Positions 29,144 through 42,092 of a stretch of 64,000 bases of DNA are shown here, one piece after another; within the stretch, counting starts at the first letter, position 1; each line of letters opens with the position of its first letter. The notes under the pieces are model-generated. The model did no database searches. It had not been told where the DNA came from and was given only the letters and a program-made list of their open reading frames with translations. Both the position numbers and the translations under genes were made by a program. The stretch spans positions 1-64,000 of the forward strand of contig JACPOA010000084.1 of the NCBI GenBank assembly GCA_016185205.1, given 5' to 3'. This DNA is from Hyphomicrobiales bacterium. GTDB lineage: Bacteria > Pseudomonadota > Alphaproteobacteria > Rhizobiales > Xanthobacteraceae.

Positions 29144-30124
29144 ATGACATTACCGCAATGCGCCGCTGGCGTCCTCTTTTCGATGGCAGCGCTGATTTTC
29201 GCCGCCTGTCCGGCCGCGGCCGACGACTATCCCTCGCGAACGGTCAAAATCATAGTTCCATTCGGCGCCGGCGGACCGACCGACGTCTATACCCGCGCCA
29301 TCGCCGAGGAACTTCGCAAGTCCCTGCACCAGACCTTCATCATGGAGAACCGCCCGGGCGCCGGCACCACCATCGGCACCGACGCGGTCGCGAAGAGCCC
29401 GCCCGACGGCTACACGCTACTGATGATTTCCGGCACGCAGACCGTCAACGAGACGCTTTACGGCAAGAAGCCGTATCAGCTGATGCGCGACCTGGTGCCG
29501 ATCGCGCCGCTGATCGACACCGACCTGGTGCTGGTGGTGCACCCGTCCGTGCCGGCGAAGAACCTGGCCGAGCTGCTGGCGCTGGCCAAGGCCAAGCCCG
29601 GCACGATCAATTATGGCTCGTCGGGCCCAGGCTCGAACTACCACATGGCCGGCGAGCTTCTAAAGAACATCACCGGCGCCGACATTGTGCATGTGCCCTA
29701 CAAGGGCTCGACCGGCGCGCGCAACGACATCCTGAGCGGCCAGATTCAGATGCTGTTCGACAGCGTTCCGACCATGGCGCCGATGATCAAGGCCGGGCTG
29801 GTCAGGCCGCTCGGCACCAGCGGCAAGACCCGTTCGCCGATCCTGCCCGACGTGCCGACACTCGACGAAGCCGGGGCGAAAGGATTCCAGGCGACGTTAT
29901 GGACCGGCTTCATGGCGCCGGCCGCCACGCCGAAGGAAATCGTTGCGAAGCTTCATGCCGCAATCACCAAGGCCGTTTCCCAGCCTGCGATCAAGAAGCA
30001 GTGGGAAGAGCAAGGCGCCAATCCGATGACTATGACTCAGGCGGAATACGCGGCGTTCATGCAGGCCCAGGTCGACAAATGGGCCGGCATCATCAAGGCC
30101 AACCACATTCCGCCGATCAACTAG
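29144..30124 (+). CDS. Bug-family (TctC-like) periplasmic solute-binding protein
   Basis: Predicted extracytoplasmic receptor of the tripartite tricarboxylate transporter type, 326 aa. The signal peptide (MTLPQCAAGVLFSMAALIFAACPAAA) is followed by DDYPSRTVKIIVPFGAGGPTD, the family N-terminal signature. GRPGAGTTIGTDAVA-type and GTINYGSSGPGSNYHMAGELL segments follow, with VPYKGSTGARNDILSGQIQMLFD. The ligand cannot be read from sequence. No TctA/TctB membrane genes lie nearby, so it is an orphan receptor, as is common in this family. ATG at 29144; no clear strong ribosome site. Confidence 0.9.
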   Translation: MTLPQCAAGVLFSMAALIFAACPAAADDYPSRTVKIIVPFGAGGPTDVYTRAIAEELRKSLHQTFIMENRPGAGTTIGTDAVAKSPPDGYTLLMISGTQTVNETLYGKKPYQLMRDLVPIAPLIDTDLVLVVHPSVPAKNLAELLALAKAKPGTINYGSSGPGSNYHMAGELLKNITGADIVHVPYKGSTGARNDILSGQIQMLFDSVPTMAPMIKAGLVRPLGTSGKTRSPILPDVPTLDEAGAKGFQATLWTGFMAPAATPKEIVAKLHAAITKAVSQPAIKKQWEEQGANPMTMTQAEYAAFMQAQVDKWAGIIKANHIPPIN

Positions 30125-30157
30125 CGTAACGACACGGAACAACTCCGCGCTGCATCG

Positions 30158-31561
30158 TCAAATGGAATTGGTACGAAGCGGATGCACCGTCGCGCTGCCT
30201 TCTGGCTTGGCCAATGCTTCGATCGCACTGAGTTGAAGTTCAAGCGAGTAACTCAAACCTTGCGGCAGATAATCCAGCACAATGTCGCTCGCGAACTGCC
30301 GCGCGGAATCCAGTATGATAATGCTGCCAAATCCTCTCCGTGTCGGCTGAATCGGTGGCGGCCCGCCGATTTCCTTCCACGCAAATGAGAATTTCCCGTC
30401 GCCATTGAGGCGATCTATCTTACCCTCAATCAAGATCTGCCCTTCCGGCATAGACAGCGCCCCGTATTTAAGCGCGTTGGTGCCGAGCTCGTGCACGATC
30501 AACGCGAATTGCTGGGCCGCGGAAGGGGTCAGAACGATATCGCACCCGCTGACGTTCAAGCGTCCGGAGAAACCGGCAAATTCTCGGGCCAGAATGTCGG
30601 CCAGCGACGCGCCCTCCCACTTGGCGTCCGCCAGCATCGCGTAGGCTTGGGCAAGAGCTTGCAGCCGGCCATTCAAGACGTACTTGATTTCCCCGGCCGT
30701 TTTTCCCTCATCGATGCTGCGAGCGGCGATGGTCTTGAAAACAGCAAACAAGTTCTGTGTTCGATGCTGCAATTCGCGGATGACCAGTTTTTGATTGTCC
30801 TGCGCTCGCTTGCGCTCGGTGATATCGATCACCGTCGCCAAGACAGCGACGTTGCCATTGCGGCGAACCGGGTTGAGGCCAATCTCGACCGGAAATTCGC
30901 TGCCGTCCTTGCGCTTGCCACTGAGGTCGCGTCCGGCTCCCATCAGTCGTGTCGCGGGCGCTTGCTGGTACGATTTCCGCAGGGCCGCATGCGCATCGGC
31001 CTGCCGGTCAGGAACCAAGACCTCGATGTTTTTTCCTACCAGCTCCGACCGCTGGTAGCCGAACAATTTCTCCGAACTGGCATTGACCAGCCGGATGTTT
31101 CCCTGCTCATCGACTAGAATAATGCCATTGGGCGCGGACTCGATGAGAACGCGCACATTTTGTTCCTGCGCCAGTACGCGCTCGACCGCCGCATTCAGGA
31201 GAGTGATGATCGCCACATTGACGCCGCCGACAGCGACGAACAGCAACAGCGAGACGACTTCGCGCTGATCGAGCTGCCATCCGAAGTGGGCCGGGAGGAA
31301 AAGGTACCAGGCGGTCACCGCGGACAAGATGATCGACAGAACGCCGGGCCAAAAACCCCCGATCAAGGTCGCAGCAATGATCGCCGGATAATAAGTGATG
31401 AAGGGGAGCCCCTCGACCACGCTCCCGCCGACGGCCCAGCGCACAAGGATTGCGGCCGCGACGAGACCCACGGCCGTGCCGTAAGTTGCGACCGGATTTT
31501 CCCTCACCCGGCGCAGGCGTTCGACGAGGCTATGCTGTTCGAAGGAAAGCGAAAACGGCAT
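30158..31561 (-). CDS. membrane PAS sensor histidine kinase, HWE family
   Basis: 467 aa starting MPFSLSFEQHSLVERL at 31561, with GGGGAGC about 5 nt upstream. An N-terminal membrane part resembling DUF4118 (four TM segments, residues about 25-125) is followed by a PAS domain (NVRVLIESAPNGIILVDEQ, then S-box-like GSEFPVEIGLNPVRRNG). The kinase core follows. The phosphoacceptor box is RELQHRTQNLFAVFKTIAARS and the N-box is HELGTNALKYGALS. WKEIGGPP and RRGFGSIII give the W-x-E and GFG signatures of HWE kinases. No response regulator is adjacent, so it is an orphan. PAS redox or light sensing is possible but no ligand residue is evident. Confidence 0.88.
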   Translation of the reverse strand: MPFSLSFEQHSLVERLRRVRENPVATYGTAVGLVAAAILVRWAVGGSVVEGLPFITYYPAIIAATLIGGFWPGVLSIILSAVTAWYLFLPAHFGWQLDQREVVSLLLFVAVGGVNVAIITLLNAAVERVLAQEQNVRVLIESAPNGIILVDEQGNIRLVNASSEKLFGYQRSELVGKNIEVLVPDRQADAHAALRKSYQQAPATRLMGAGRDLSGKRKDGSEFPVEIGLNPVRRNGNVAVLATVIDITERKRAQDNQKLVIRELQHRTQNLFAVFKTIAARSIDEGKTAGEIKYVLNGRLQALAQAYAMLADAKWEGASLADILAREFAGFSGRLNVSGCDIVLTPSAAQQFALIVHELGTNALKYGALSMPEGQILIEGKIDRLNGDGKFSFAWKEIGGPPPIQPTRRGFGSIIILDSARQFASDIVLDYLPQGLSYSLELQLSAIEALAKPEGSATVHPLRTNSI

Positions 31562-31932
31562 TAGCTGCTCCCCCCAGCCGCCGGTATTATAACCCCCACC
31601 CCCCCATAAAAAAGCCCTCGCATTGACCCGTGTGTGTCGCCCACCCGACATCGCCCACCCGACATAGAGTGAGCGTCGCGAACCACGCGGCAAGATTGGA
31701 GAGAAGAGTTCGCTTTTGCAGCCAAAGCGAACATCGGCTAACCGTTGCTCACCAAATCCCGCCCACGAACTTGACCCGGGGGCAGGAAACGGTTTCCCGC
31801 CGGAGCCTGTGCTCGGGCCGGCCAAAGGCCGGACCCGTGTGCGAAGCCCGCTACGGCGGGCGAAGCAACGCCGAATAAGATCACAAGCAAGCACAATACG
31901 GCATAAGCCGATCAAACAGTGACAGGTGCACG
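31562..31932. other. 371-nt intergenic region with tandem and palindromic repeats
   Basis: No gene is supported. It holds a 14-bp tandem duplication (CGCCCACCCGACAT at 31638-31651 and 31652-31665). A long C-rich tract lies near 31590. A composite repeat runs from about 31785 to 31868 (AAACGGTTTCCCGCC; GGGCCGGCCAAAGGCCGGACCC; GCGAAGCCCGC/GGCGGGCGAAGC), sharing modules with the repeats at 33375 and 48323. Promoters for the divergent kinase and hydrolase genes should lie here but are not obvious. Confidence 0.6.
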
Positions 31933-32862
31933 ATGAACGAGATGAGCAAGCCGGCCGCCGCCATCAAGGGCGAGGAGCACTGGACGGCCAAGGACGGCGG
32001 CGTGAAGCTGTTTCTGTTCGAGAAATGCGCGGGCGATCCGGCCAACAGCATCGGCACCATCCTGTTCGTGCACGGCTCCTCGATGGCCTCGCAGCCGACC
32101 TTCGACCTGCAGGTGCCGGGCCGGCCCGACTCCTCGGCGATGGATCACTTCGCGCGCCGCGGCTACGACTGCTGGTGCTTCGACATGGAGGGTTACGGCC
32201 GCTCGACCAAGGACCGCGACAACAACGCACCGATTTCTCAAGGCGCCGACGACTGCACCGCGGCGGCGCTCTATATCCAGAGGCTGCGCGGCAAACGACC
32301 GTTCCTGGTATACGGGATTTCATCCGGCGCGCTGCGCGCGGCGATGTTCGCCGAACGCCATCCCGAGATGGTGGCGCGGCTCGCGCTCGATGCCATGGTG
32401 TGGACCGGCGAAGGCTCGCCGACGCTCGAGCAGCGGCGCAAGAAGCTGCCCGAGTTCGCGGCCAAGAACCGGCGGCCGATCGACAAGGCCTTCATCCATT
32501 CGGTGTTCGACCGCGATCATCCCGACACCGCCGAGCGCAAGGTAATCGAGGCCTTCGCCGACGCGGTGGTGGCGCTCGATACTTCGGTGCCGACCGGCAC
32601 CTATGTCGACATGTGTTCGAAGCTGCCGGTGGTGAATCCGGAGAAGATCACGGTGCCGGTGCTGATCATGCGCGGCCAGCATGACGGCATCGCATCGATG
32701 GACGATCTGTTGAAGTTTTTCGCGAAGCTGGCGAACCCGGACAAGCAGTTCAGCGTGATGTCGGGCATCTCGCATGCCAGCTTCCAGCAGAAGAACTACA
32801 TGATGGTGTATCATATCCTGGCCAGCTTCTTCGCGCAGCCGGAGCCGGTGTATCGGGGGTGA
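31933..32862 (+). CDS. alpha/beta hydrolase
   Basis: 309 aa, cytoplasmic (no signal peptide). The oxyanion region is ILFVHGSSMASQPTFDL. The nucleophile elbow is GISSGALRA (Ser in G-x-S-x-G), the acid lies near VPVLIMRGQHDGIASMD, and the catalytic histidine is in MSGISHASFQQ. The fold and the RGYDCWCFDMEGYGRST segment match lysophospholipase/haloperoxidase-like hydrolases. Substrate unknown. The ATG at 31933 is followed 12 nt later by an alternative ATG (MSKPAAA). Lone gene in an accessory stretch. Confidence 0.88.
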   Translation: MNEMSKPAAAIKGEEHWTAKDGGVKLFLFEKCAGDPANSIGTILFVHGSSMASQPTFDLQVPGRPDSSAMDHFARRGYDCWCFDMEGYGRSTKDRDNNAPISQGADDCTAAALYIQRLRGKRPFLVYGISSGALRAAMFAERHPEMVARLALDAMVWTGEGSPTLEQRRKKLPEFAAKNRRPIDKAFIHSVFDRDHPDTAERKVIEAFADAVVALDTSVPTGTYVDMCSKLPVVNPEKITVPVLIMRGQHDGIASMDDLLKFFAKLANPDKQFSVMSGISHASFQQKNYMMVYHILASFFAQPEPVYRG

Positions 32863-32977
32863 CAGTCGCGTGTCACGGGCGCAGCAAGTAGCCCGTATTG
32901 AACGCAGCGAAATTCGGGCTATACTTACCTCCGGTTGTTTTCGGTGGCTTTGTTCACCTTAAATGGAGGGTTGAGTC

Positions 32978-33337
32978 ATGGCAGTTCCTCAGACCAAGTC
33001 CGGGCTTTGTCAGGTCGTGGGTAAAGGCGGCGTCGGGGAATCGGGGGCAACCGCGCTTGTCACCCACACAGTGACCGGTAAAAGTGAGATTGTGATGGTT
33101 GTCCGAAATGTGGGGAGCAGTTTGTGTCCCAACACGGGCGCGATCGCCATGCTGATCGTCAATGGTGTGCCGGCAGCGCATGGCAATATCACCGCTGCTA
33201 AGACAAGCATTCAGGCGAGCGCCAAGCCCGGCGACCAGGTCATTGCGCTGGTTCACGCCATTCCGTTGTTCAATGGAATCATGTGCATAAGGCTCGGCGA
33301 ACTCGACTTCACGCTGGAACAATGCGACTTGGAGTAG
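32978..33337 (+). CDS. 119-aa hypothetical protein, beta-rich, four cysteines
   Basis: I do not recognise the family. The ATG at 32978 has a strong GGAGGG site 8-9 nt upstream, which supports expression. The protein begins MAVPQTKSGLCQVVGKGGVGE, lacks a signal peptide or TM helix, and alternates short hydrophobic strands (ATALVTHTVTG, SEIVMVVRNVG, AIAMLIVNGVPA, DQVIALVHAIPLF) like a small beta-sandwich. Cysteines occur at about positions 11, 50, 105 and 116. It stands alone between the hydrolase gene and a palindromic repeat. It could be a secreted or capsid-like decoration protein, but that is a guess. Confidence 0.7.
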   Translation: MAVPQTKSGLCQVVGKGGVGESGATALVTHTVTGKSEIVMVVRNVGSSLCPNTGAIAMLIVNGVPAAHGNITAAKTSIQASAKPGDQVIALVHAIPLFNGIMCIRLGELDFTLEQCDLE

Positions 33338-33374
33338 GCAGCAAACCTCACATCCTGGTTGAGAACCTTAGACC

Positions 33375-33454
33375 GTCATCCTGCGGTACGAGCCAACGGG
33401 TCCGGCCCGCTTGGGCCGGCCCGATGACAGGCTCCGCGAGCCTCGAAGGATGAC
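33375..33454. repeat. palindromic intergenic repeat (GTCATCC...GGATGAC)
   Basis: Ends GTCATCCTGCGG and CTCGAAGGATGAC are inverted. The centre contains GTCCGGCCCGCTTGGGCCGGCCC and GGCTCCGCGAGCC hairpins. It fills the convergent spacer between the 119-aa gene and the haloacid dehalogenase gene and may terminate both. Confidence 0.75.
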
Positions 33455-33468
33455 AGCCACCGCACGAT

Positions 33469-34191
33469 TCAGACTCCGAGCTTATCCGCGACGTCGTTCA
33501 AATCCTTCCCCGCCACATCGACCGGCACGCTCGGCGCGCGTTCGCCTTTGCCCGGCCCGTGCTCGTTGGGCCGCGCGACATGGGCGGTGCGTAGCCCGAG
33601 TGCCGCGGCGGCGGCGAGATCGTTTGAGTGCGCGGCCACCAACATGCACTGCTCGGGTTTGAGATCGAACGCCTCGCAGGCGGCGAGATAGACGCGCGGC
33701 TTCGGCTTGAAGTCGCGCGCGATCTCGGCGCCGAGGATGGCGTCCCACGGAAATTGATTGCGCCGCGCGAGATCGACCATCAGCGAGATGTTGCCGTTCG
33801 ACAGCGGCGCCAGCCAGAATTTTCGTTTGAGCCGCGCCAACGCCGCCGGCACCTCCGGCCAGGCATCGAGCCGGTGCCAAGCAAGATTGAGCCCAGCGAC
33901 CGCCTCCTCCGGTAAAGCCGGCACGCCGAAGCGCGGCAGGATGCGCTCGAGATTGTGCCGGTGCAGCACGTCGAGCTTGGCGAAGGGCTGCCGGCCGGCG
34001 CGCACCGCCTCCATGGCGGGCTGGTATTCGTTGCGCCAGGCGTCCGCGAATACCTCCCAATCGAGGTTGGCCCCAAGCGGTCTTAAGACCGCCTTGGCCT
34101 CGCGCGCTACCGATGTACGCCAGTCGACCAGGGTGCCGAATACGTCGAAGAACAGGGCTCGGACGCCGAGGATCGGGGTGTCTGCGCGCAT
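33469..34191 (-). CDS. haloacid dehalogenase, type II
   Basis: HAD-superfamily hydrolase of the (S)-2-haloacid dehalogenase type, about 240 aa. The nucleophile motif I is FFDVFGTLVDWR (Asp). Motif II is LSNGNISLM, motif III includes DFKPKPRVYLAAC, and motif IV is MLVAAHSNDLAAAAALGLRTAHV. The start MRADTPILGVRALFFD at 34191 is chosen; a TTG 15 nt upstream is possible. The DVFGTLVDWR box and AAHSND motif favour a dehalogenase over a phosphatase. The true substrate is unknown. Confidence 0.9.
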   Translation of the reverse strand: MRADTPILGVRALFFDVFGTLVDWRTSVAREAKAVLRPLGANLDWEVFADAWRNEYQPAMEAVRAGRQPFAKLDVLHRHNLERILPRFGVPALPEEAVAGLNLAWHRLDAWPEVPAALARLKRKFWLAPLSNGNISLMVDLARRNQFPWDAILGAEIARDFKPKPRVYLAACEAFDLKPEQCMLVAAHSNDLAAAAALGLRTAHVARPNEHGPGKGERAPSVPVDVAGKDLNDVADKLGV

Positions 34192-34254
34192 GAATTGAGC
34201 GCCCAAAACCTGTGGTTTCGGGAGCCCGAAACCGGGGCTAAGTCATTGATAAAA

Positions 34255-34331
34255 TGGCGGGAGCGACGGGACTCGAACCCGCGGCCTCTGCCGTGACAGG
34301 GCAGCGCTCTAACCAACTGAGCTACGCCCCC
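34255..34331 (-). tRNA. tRNA-Asp (GTC)
   Basis: 77 nt including encoded CCA. The acceptor GGGGGCG pairs with CGCTCCC. The D-arm contains AGCTCAGTTGGTTAGAGC. The anticodon loop is CTGTCAC (GTC), and the T-arm contains GGTTCGAGTCC. The anticodon and identity nucleotides fit Asp. Confidence 0.96.
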
Positions 34332-34519
34332 GCGGGCGTTCCGACGAGGTAAAGGCCCCCCGCCCCATAGTCAAGGCAAAGCCTATCCGTTCGCGTAAAA
34401 TTGCGAAAAAGCCTTATTTACCGCGAAGAATCGATGGTCAGAGTGCCCCCGAATCGTCTATCCGGGGGTTGTGTTTGGCGCTTCGCCAAGCGCGCGGATT
34501 CACGAGGAGGGTCCCACCG

Positions 34520-34849
34520 ATTGCATTCGTTCCAGGAAAAGTCCCGTCAACGACACCAAAAGCGCCGGCACCGCCAACCGTCACGTTGAAGCACCTGGCG
34601 GCGGCGCTCGCTGAAGCGCACGAGATGTCGAAAAAGCAGGCGGAAGCCGTGCTCGGCGACTTCGTCGGCAACATCGTCAAGCACTTGAAGAAGGGCGAGC
34701 GTATCCGCATCGGCGGCCTCGGCATCCTTCAGGTGCGCAAGCGTGCCGCGCGTATCGGCCGCAATCCGGCCACCGGCGAGCAGATCCAGATCAAGGCGAG
34801 CAAGAAGGTCGCCTTCCGCGCCTCCAAGGAATTGAAGGAGTCGATCTGA
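34520..34849 (+). CDS. hupB: HU-family DNA-binding protein with non-ATG start
   Basis: Histone-like nucleoid protein. The core TVTLKHLAAALAEAHEMSKKQAEAVLGDFVGNIVKHLKKGERIRIGGLGILQVRKRAAR is followed by the DNA-binding arm IGRNPATGEQIQIKASKKVAFRASKELKESI. No in-frame ATG or GTG precedes the core. An ATT at 34520 has GAGGAGG 9 nt upstream and gives 109 aa, the usual length of alphaproteobacterial HU with a basic Pro/Ala-rich N-terminus. TTG codons at 34469 and 34475 would give up to 126 aa but lack a good ribosome site. Position beside lon is typical of hupB. A strong terminator follows. Confidence 0.85.
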   Translation: MAFVPGKVPSTTPKAPAPPTVTLKHLAAALAEAHEMSKKQAEAVLGDFVGNIVKHLKKGERIRIGGLGILQVRKRAARIGRNPATGEQIQIKASKKVAFRASKELKESI

Positions 34850-34880
34850 CGGCTTTCGAGCCGGGCCCTCCGGGGAAATA

Positions 34881-34923
34881 GCGGCGGGCGTGGAGCGACA
34901 AGCTCCGCGCCCGCCGTTTTATT
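34881..34923 (+). terminator. strong terminator after the HU gene
   Basis: A 15-bp perfect stem starting CGGCGGGCGTGGAGC with a 5-nt GACAA loop is followed by TTTTATTT, about 32 nt past the HU stop. Confidence 0.92.
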
Positions 34924-34983
34924 TCTGCTGACTTGTTTGCTGGCTTGCCTTGGCGCGCGTTCCGGAGATATTGAGCGGCAGCC

Positions 34984-35059
34984 GGGCGGTTAGCTCAGTT
35001 GGTAGAGCGCCTGCTTTACACGCAGGATGTCGGCGGTTCGAATCCGTCACCGCCCACCA
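34984..35059 (+). tRNA. tRNA-Val (TAC)
   Basis: 76 nt with encoded CCA. The acceptor GGGCGGT pairs with ACCGCCC. The D-arm TAGCTCAGTTGGTAGAGC, anticodon stem CCTGC/GCAGG with loop TTTACAC (TAC), and T-arm GGTTCGAATCC are all intact. Confidence 0.96.
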
Positions 35060-35285
35060 ACCTACGCTGCGAAGCAGCGGAGGTTGTCCGCCGTAGCTTT
35101 AGCGAAGGCGGACAGAGCAAACTGCTCGCAGCTTCGGTTGGCAAGCCAGCCTTCACTCGCGAAGCGGCGAAGGCTGCCGCGCCGTAGCCCATAAAGCGCG
35201 TTTACGCGCGTCTTCGACGCGCTATGGGGCGAAGGCGGGCCGTGCATCCGCGAGCTTCGGCTCGGCAAGCCAACCTTCGGAACGT
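35060..35285. repeat. repeat-rich spacer between tRNA-Val and lon
   Basis: No gene is seen. It is built of short palindromes: CTGCGAAGCAG, TGTCCGCC...GGCGGACA (35085-35114, enclosing GTAGCTTTAGCGAA), CGCGAAGCGGCGAAGGCT, GCGCGTTTACGCGC and CGTCTTCGACG. The CGCCGTAGCTTTAGCGAAGGCG module also occurs inverted at 47298-47321 and in part at 230-260. This is an interspersed repeat cluster. Confidence 0.7.
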
Positions 35286-35294
35286 TGCCAAACG

Positions 35295-35320
35295 AAAACG
35301 GCGCCTTGCGGCGCCGTTTC
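35295..35320 (-). terminator. terminator after lon
   Basis: A 10-bp stem AAACGGCGCC / GGCGCCGTTT with a TTGC loop lies 24 nt past the lon stop. On the minus strand it is followed by TTTTCGTTT. Confidence 0.8.
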
Positions 35321-35343
35321 CTGTTTCGTTTGTGTGATCCCGC

Positions 35344-37782
<2,439 letters not shown>

Positions 37783-38107
37783 TGGCCTAGTGTCCTTTTT
37801 GTTGTGCCCCTGTTCGTTGACCCGCGGTTGCGGCATCGCCGAACAGTGCCGATCAGGATGGACAAGGAGGCGGCGGGCAATCGCTACGCCCGGCGCGGCT
37901 TGGAAGGGATAGGCCCCTCGCCCAGTCGAAAACTACGAACTTTCGTACGCCGGTTTTCTTCAGACGCTATACGTAGGATGACGCTCTCAGCTCTGCAAGT
38001 AATGCCCGTTTTTCCAGTTAAAACGAGGCTCGCAGGCATAATAACACCGCTTACCGAGCGAATCGGTAAGCTTATCGCGGTATCCGGAACCCGACAGGCG
38101 GGACACT
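37783..38107. other. intergenic region upstream of lon with two inverted repeats
   Basis: No gene is supported. A 9-bp hairpin GCTTACCGA-GCGAA-TCGGTAAGC at 38049-38071 lies 36-58 nt past the clpX stop. It may terminate clpX, though no T-run follows directly. A short palindrome TACGAACTTTCGTA at 37934-37947 lies about 150 nt upstream of lon and could be an operator. An isolated lon promoter is expected here. Confidence 0.5.
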
Positions 38108-39385
<1,278 letters not shown>

Positions 39386-39675
39386 TCCGCTCTCCGTCAC
39401 TCCCGTCCGCACTCTGCGTATTCGGCGCCGCTTTCGCTTCCCCTACCGATACGCAACGAACGAAGCAAGTTTCGCGCCGGAATACCAGCACGGCGGCCAT
39501 TCACTGGGCGGCCCGCAGCCCTACTGCCCCCACACCATAAGCGAAGCATGCTAACGACGTGATAATCAAGATTCTATTAACGATAATGCTTCGCCCATAT
39601 ACCCAAACACCGGCTGCCCTGCCGTACGTCCCGATACCGGTCTAGCCACGTTATGGAACCGCTGGAAGGCCAAAA

Positions 39676-40308
39676 TCAGGCGGGTTTGGGGAGCATTTCC
39701 TCCGGGCGCTTGGCGATGACCTGGTCGACCAGGCCGAAGTCCTTGGCCGCCTCGGCGGTCAGAAAATAGTCGCGCTCGAGCGCGTCCTCGATCTTCTTCA
39801 GCGACTGGCCGGTATGCTTGACGTAGACCTCGTTGAGCCGCTTCTTCAGGTTCAGGATCTCCTGGGCGTGCAGCATGATGTCGGTCGCCTGACCCTGGAA
39901 CCCACCGGACGGCTGGTGCACCATGATGCGGGCATTGGGCAGCGCGAAACGCATGTCCTTGGCGCCGGCGGCGAGCAGCAGCGAGCCCATCGAGGCGGCC
40001 TGCCCGATACATAGCGTGGATACCGGCGGGCGCACGAATTGCATGGTGTCGTAGATCGCCATGCCGGAGGTCACCACCCCGCCCGGCGAATTGATGTAAA
40101 TGGACAGCTCTTTTTTCGGATTTTCCGCTTCCAGGAACAGAAGCTGCGCCACCACCAGGGTGGCCATAGCGTCCTCGATCGGACCGGTGATGAAGATGAT
40201 GCGTTCCTTCAGGAGTCGCGAAAAGATATCGTAGGCGCGTTCACCACGGTTGGTCTGCTCGACCACCATGGGGACGAGCTGCATATAGGTCTCGACGGGA
40301 TCTTTCAT
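39676..40308 (-). CDS. clpP: ATP-dependent Clp protease proteolytic subunit
   Basis: Serine peptidase forming the 14-mer chamber, 210 aa. The catalytic triad is visible: Ser in [11 protein letters not shown], His in [11 protein letters not shown], and Asp in the [17 protein letters not shown] region. The propeptide start is [18 protein letters not shown]. It lies between tig and clpX in the conserved order. Confidence 0.97.
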   Translation of the reverse strand: MKDPVETYMQLVPMVVEQTNRGERAYDIFSRLLKERIIFITGPIEDAMATLVVAQLLFLEAENPKKELSIYINSPGGVVTSGMAIYDTMQFVRPPVSTLCIGQAASMGSLLLAAGAKDMRFALPNARIMVHQPSGGFQGQATDIMLHAQEILNLKKRLNEVYVKHTGQSLKKIEDALERDYFLTAEAAKDFGLVDQVIAKRPEEMLPKPA

Positions 40309-40407
40309 TTCGACTCCTTCACGCGAATCACGAGGCTAGATTAGCCTCAAGCCCGCGTCGGGATGATCTATTTTCGAAGCGGTTCCGGCGCAAGCAGCGT
40401 CGGTCGT

Positions 40408-41760
40408 TCAGGTTACCGATTCGTCTTCTTTATAGAGCTCCTCGCGCGCGACCTTGTTCTCGGTCACGCTGGCGAGTTCGAGCAGGAAGTCGACCACCTT
40501 TTCCTCGAAGATCGGCGCGCGCATGGCGGCGAGCGCCTGCGGGTTCTGCCGCAAGTAGTCGTATATCCGCTGCTCCTGGCCGGGGAACTGGCGCACGCGC
40601 TCCATCACCACGCGGTTCATTTCGTCCTCGGTCACGGTGATGGTGTTTTTCTCGCCGATCTCGGCCAGCACCAGGCCGAGCCGCACCCGGCGCTCGGCGA
40701 TGGCGCGGTATTCGGCCTTGGCCTTTTCTTCGGTGGTGTTCTCGTCGGCGAACGTCTTCTTCTCGTTCTCCATTTCGGTGAGCACCGATTTCCAAACGCG
40801 ATCGTATTCTTCTTCCACCAGCGACGGCGGCGGCTCGAACTTGTGCAGTCTGTCGAGCTCGTCGAGCAGCGCGCGCTTGAGCTTCTGGCGCGACATCCCA
40901 TGATGCTCGCGCACGATGCGGTCTTTGACCGCGTCGCGCAGCTTGGCGAGCGATTCCAGACCGAGCGACTTGGCGAATTCTTCGTCGACCGTGACCGAGC
41001 CGGGCGCTTCGATCGACTTGGCGGTGACGACGAACTCGGCATCCTTGCCGGCCAGGGACTGCTGCCCGTAGTGCTCGGGGAACTTCACCTTCAGCGTGCG
41101 GGTTTCGCCGCTGGCGATGCCGATCAGCTGATCTTCGAAGCCGGGGATGAAGGTGTTCGACCCGATCAACACGGCCGCATCGTCGCCGGTGCCGCCTTCG
41201 AACGGCGTGCCGTCGATGGTTCCGGCATAGGAAATGGTGACGCGATCATCCTTGGCGGCCTTCTCACCCTCGGCCTTCGGCGTATAGGGCTTGTTCTGCT
41301 CGGCGATGCGGGCGATGCCCTCCTCGACTTCGGCGTCGGTGACCTCGGTCGTGAGCTTGGTGAGCTTGATGGTCTTGAAATCGGCCAGCGCGATCGGCGG
41401 CACGATTTCGACCGCCATCGTGTAATCGAGGTCGCTCTCGCCGGCGATCAGCTTCTCGACCGCGGCTTGCTCGGTCGGCAGTGTCACCTTCGGATCGGCG
41501 GCGAGCTTGTAGCCGCGCTCGCTGACGATCTGGTTATTGGCGTCGCGCACCGTCGTTTCGATCACCTCCGCCATGGTCGAGCGGCCATAGAGCCGCTTGA
41601 GATGGGCGACCGGCACCTTGCCGGGACGGAAGCCATTGATGCGGACGCGATCCTTGATCTCGTCCAGGCGTGCGTTGACTTTGGCGTCGAGTTCGGCGGC
41701 CGGGACCACCACCTTGAATTCGCGCTTGAGACCTTCGGATAGCGTTTCGGTAACTTGCAT
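40408..41760 (-). CDS. tig: trigger factor
   Basis: Ribosome-associated chaperone and peptidyl-prolyl isomerase, 450 aa. The ribosome-binding domain contains the signature [17 protein letters not shown]. The FKBP-like PPIase domain lies around residues 155-245 ([50 protein letters not shown]), and the helical chaperone domain fills the rest. It is first in the tig-clpP-clpX order, about 100 nt upstream of clpP. Confidence 0.97.
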   Translation of the reverse strand: MQVTETLSEGLKREFKVVVPAAELDAKVNARLDEIKDRVRINGFRPGKVPVAHLKRLYGRSTMAEVIETTVRDANNQIVSERGYKLAADPKVTLPTEQAAVEKLIAGESDLDYTMAVEIVPPIALADFKTIKLTKLTTEVTDAEVEEGIARIAEQNKPYTPKAEGEKAAKDDRVTISYAGTIDGTPFEGGTGDDAAVLIGSNTFIPGFEDQLIGIASGETRTLKVKFPEHYGQQSLAGKDAEFVVTAKSIEAPGSVTVDEEFAKSLGLESLAKLRDAVKDRIVREHHGMSRQKLKRALLDELDRLHKFEPPPSLVEEEYDRVWKSVLTEMENEKKTFADENTTEEKAKAEYRAIAERRVRLGLVLAEIGEKNTITVTEDEMNRVVMERVRQFPGQEQRIYDYLRQNPQALAAMRAPIFEEKVVDFLLELASVTENKVAREELYKEDESVT

Positions 41761-41855
41761 TGCTCACACTTCGTTGTTGTCGCACGCGCGTCGCGTCGGT
41801 CTTACAGCAGCCAACCGCACCGGACGTGTCGGAATTAAACTTTCAGCCCTCGGCG

Positions 41856-41940
<85 letters not shown>

Positions 41941-42092
41941 TAAGGGCCATTTCTGGACGATCCTGGCGCCGCAGTCCCGCCGGGCTTAACGCGCCGATGC
42001 CCGCCAAGGCAAGCACTCTGCCTTGCGAGCGGCGGGCTTATATCACGCGGAAATCTGGACGCACCATAAAAATAGGCCACGACCGAAGCGGC

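Noticed and set aside
31638-31665. CRISPR-like repeats
   Set aside because: Just two 14-bp tandem units with no spacer; no array elsewhere in the window.
34984-35059. tRNA-Val 3' end as a phage or island attachment site
   Set aside because: The repeats after it are short palindromes of dispersed families; no integrase or direct repeat of the tRNA end was seen.
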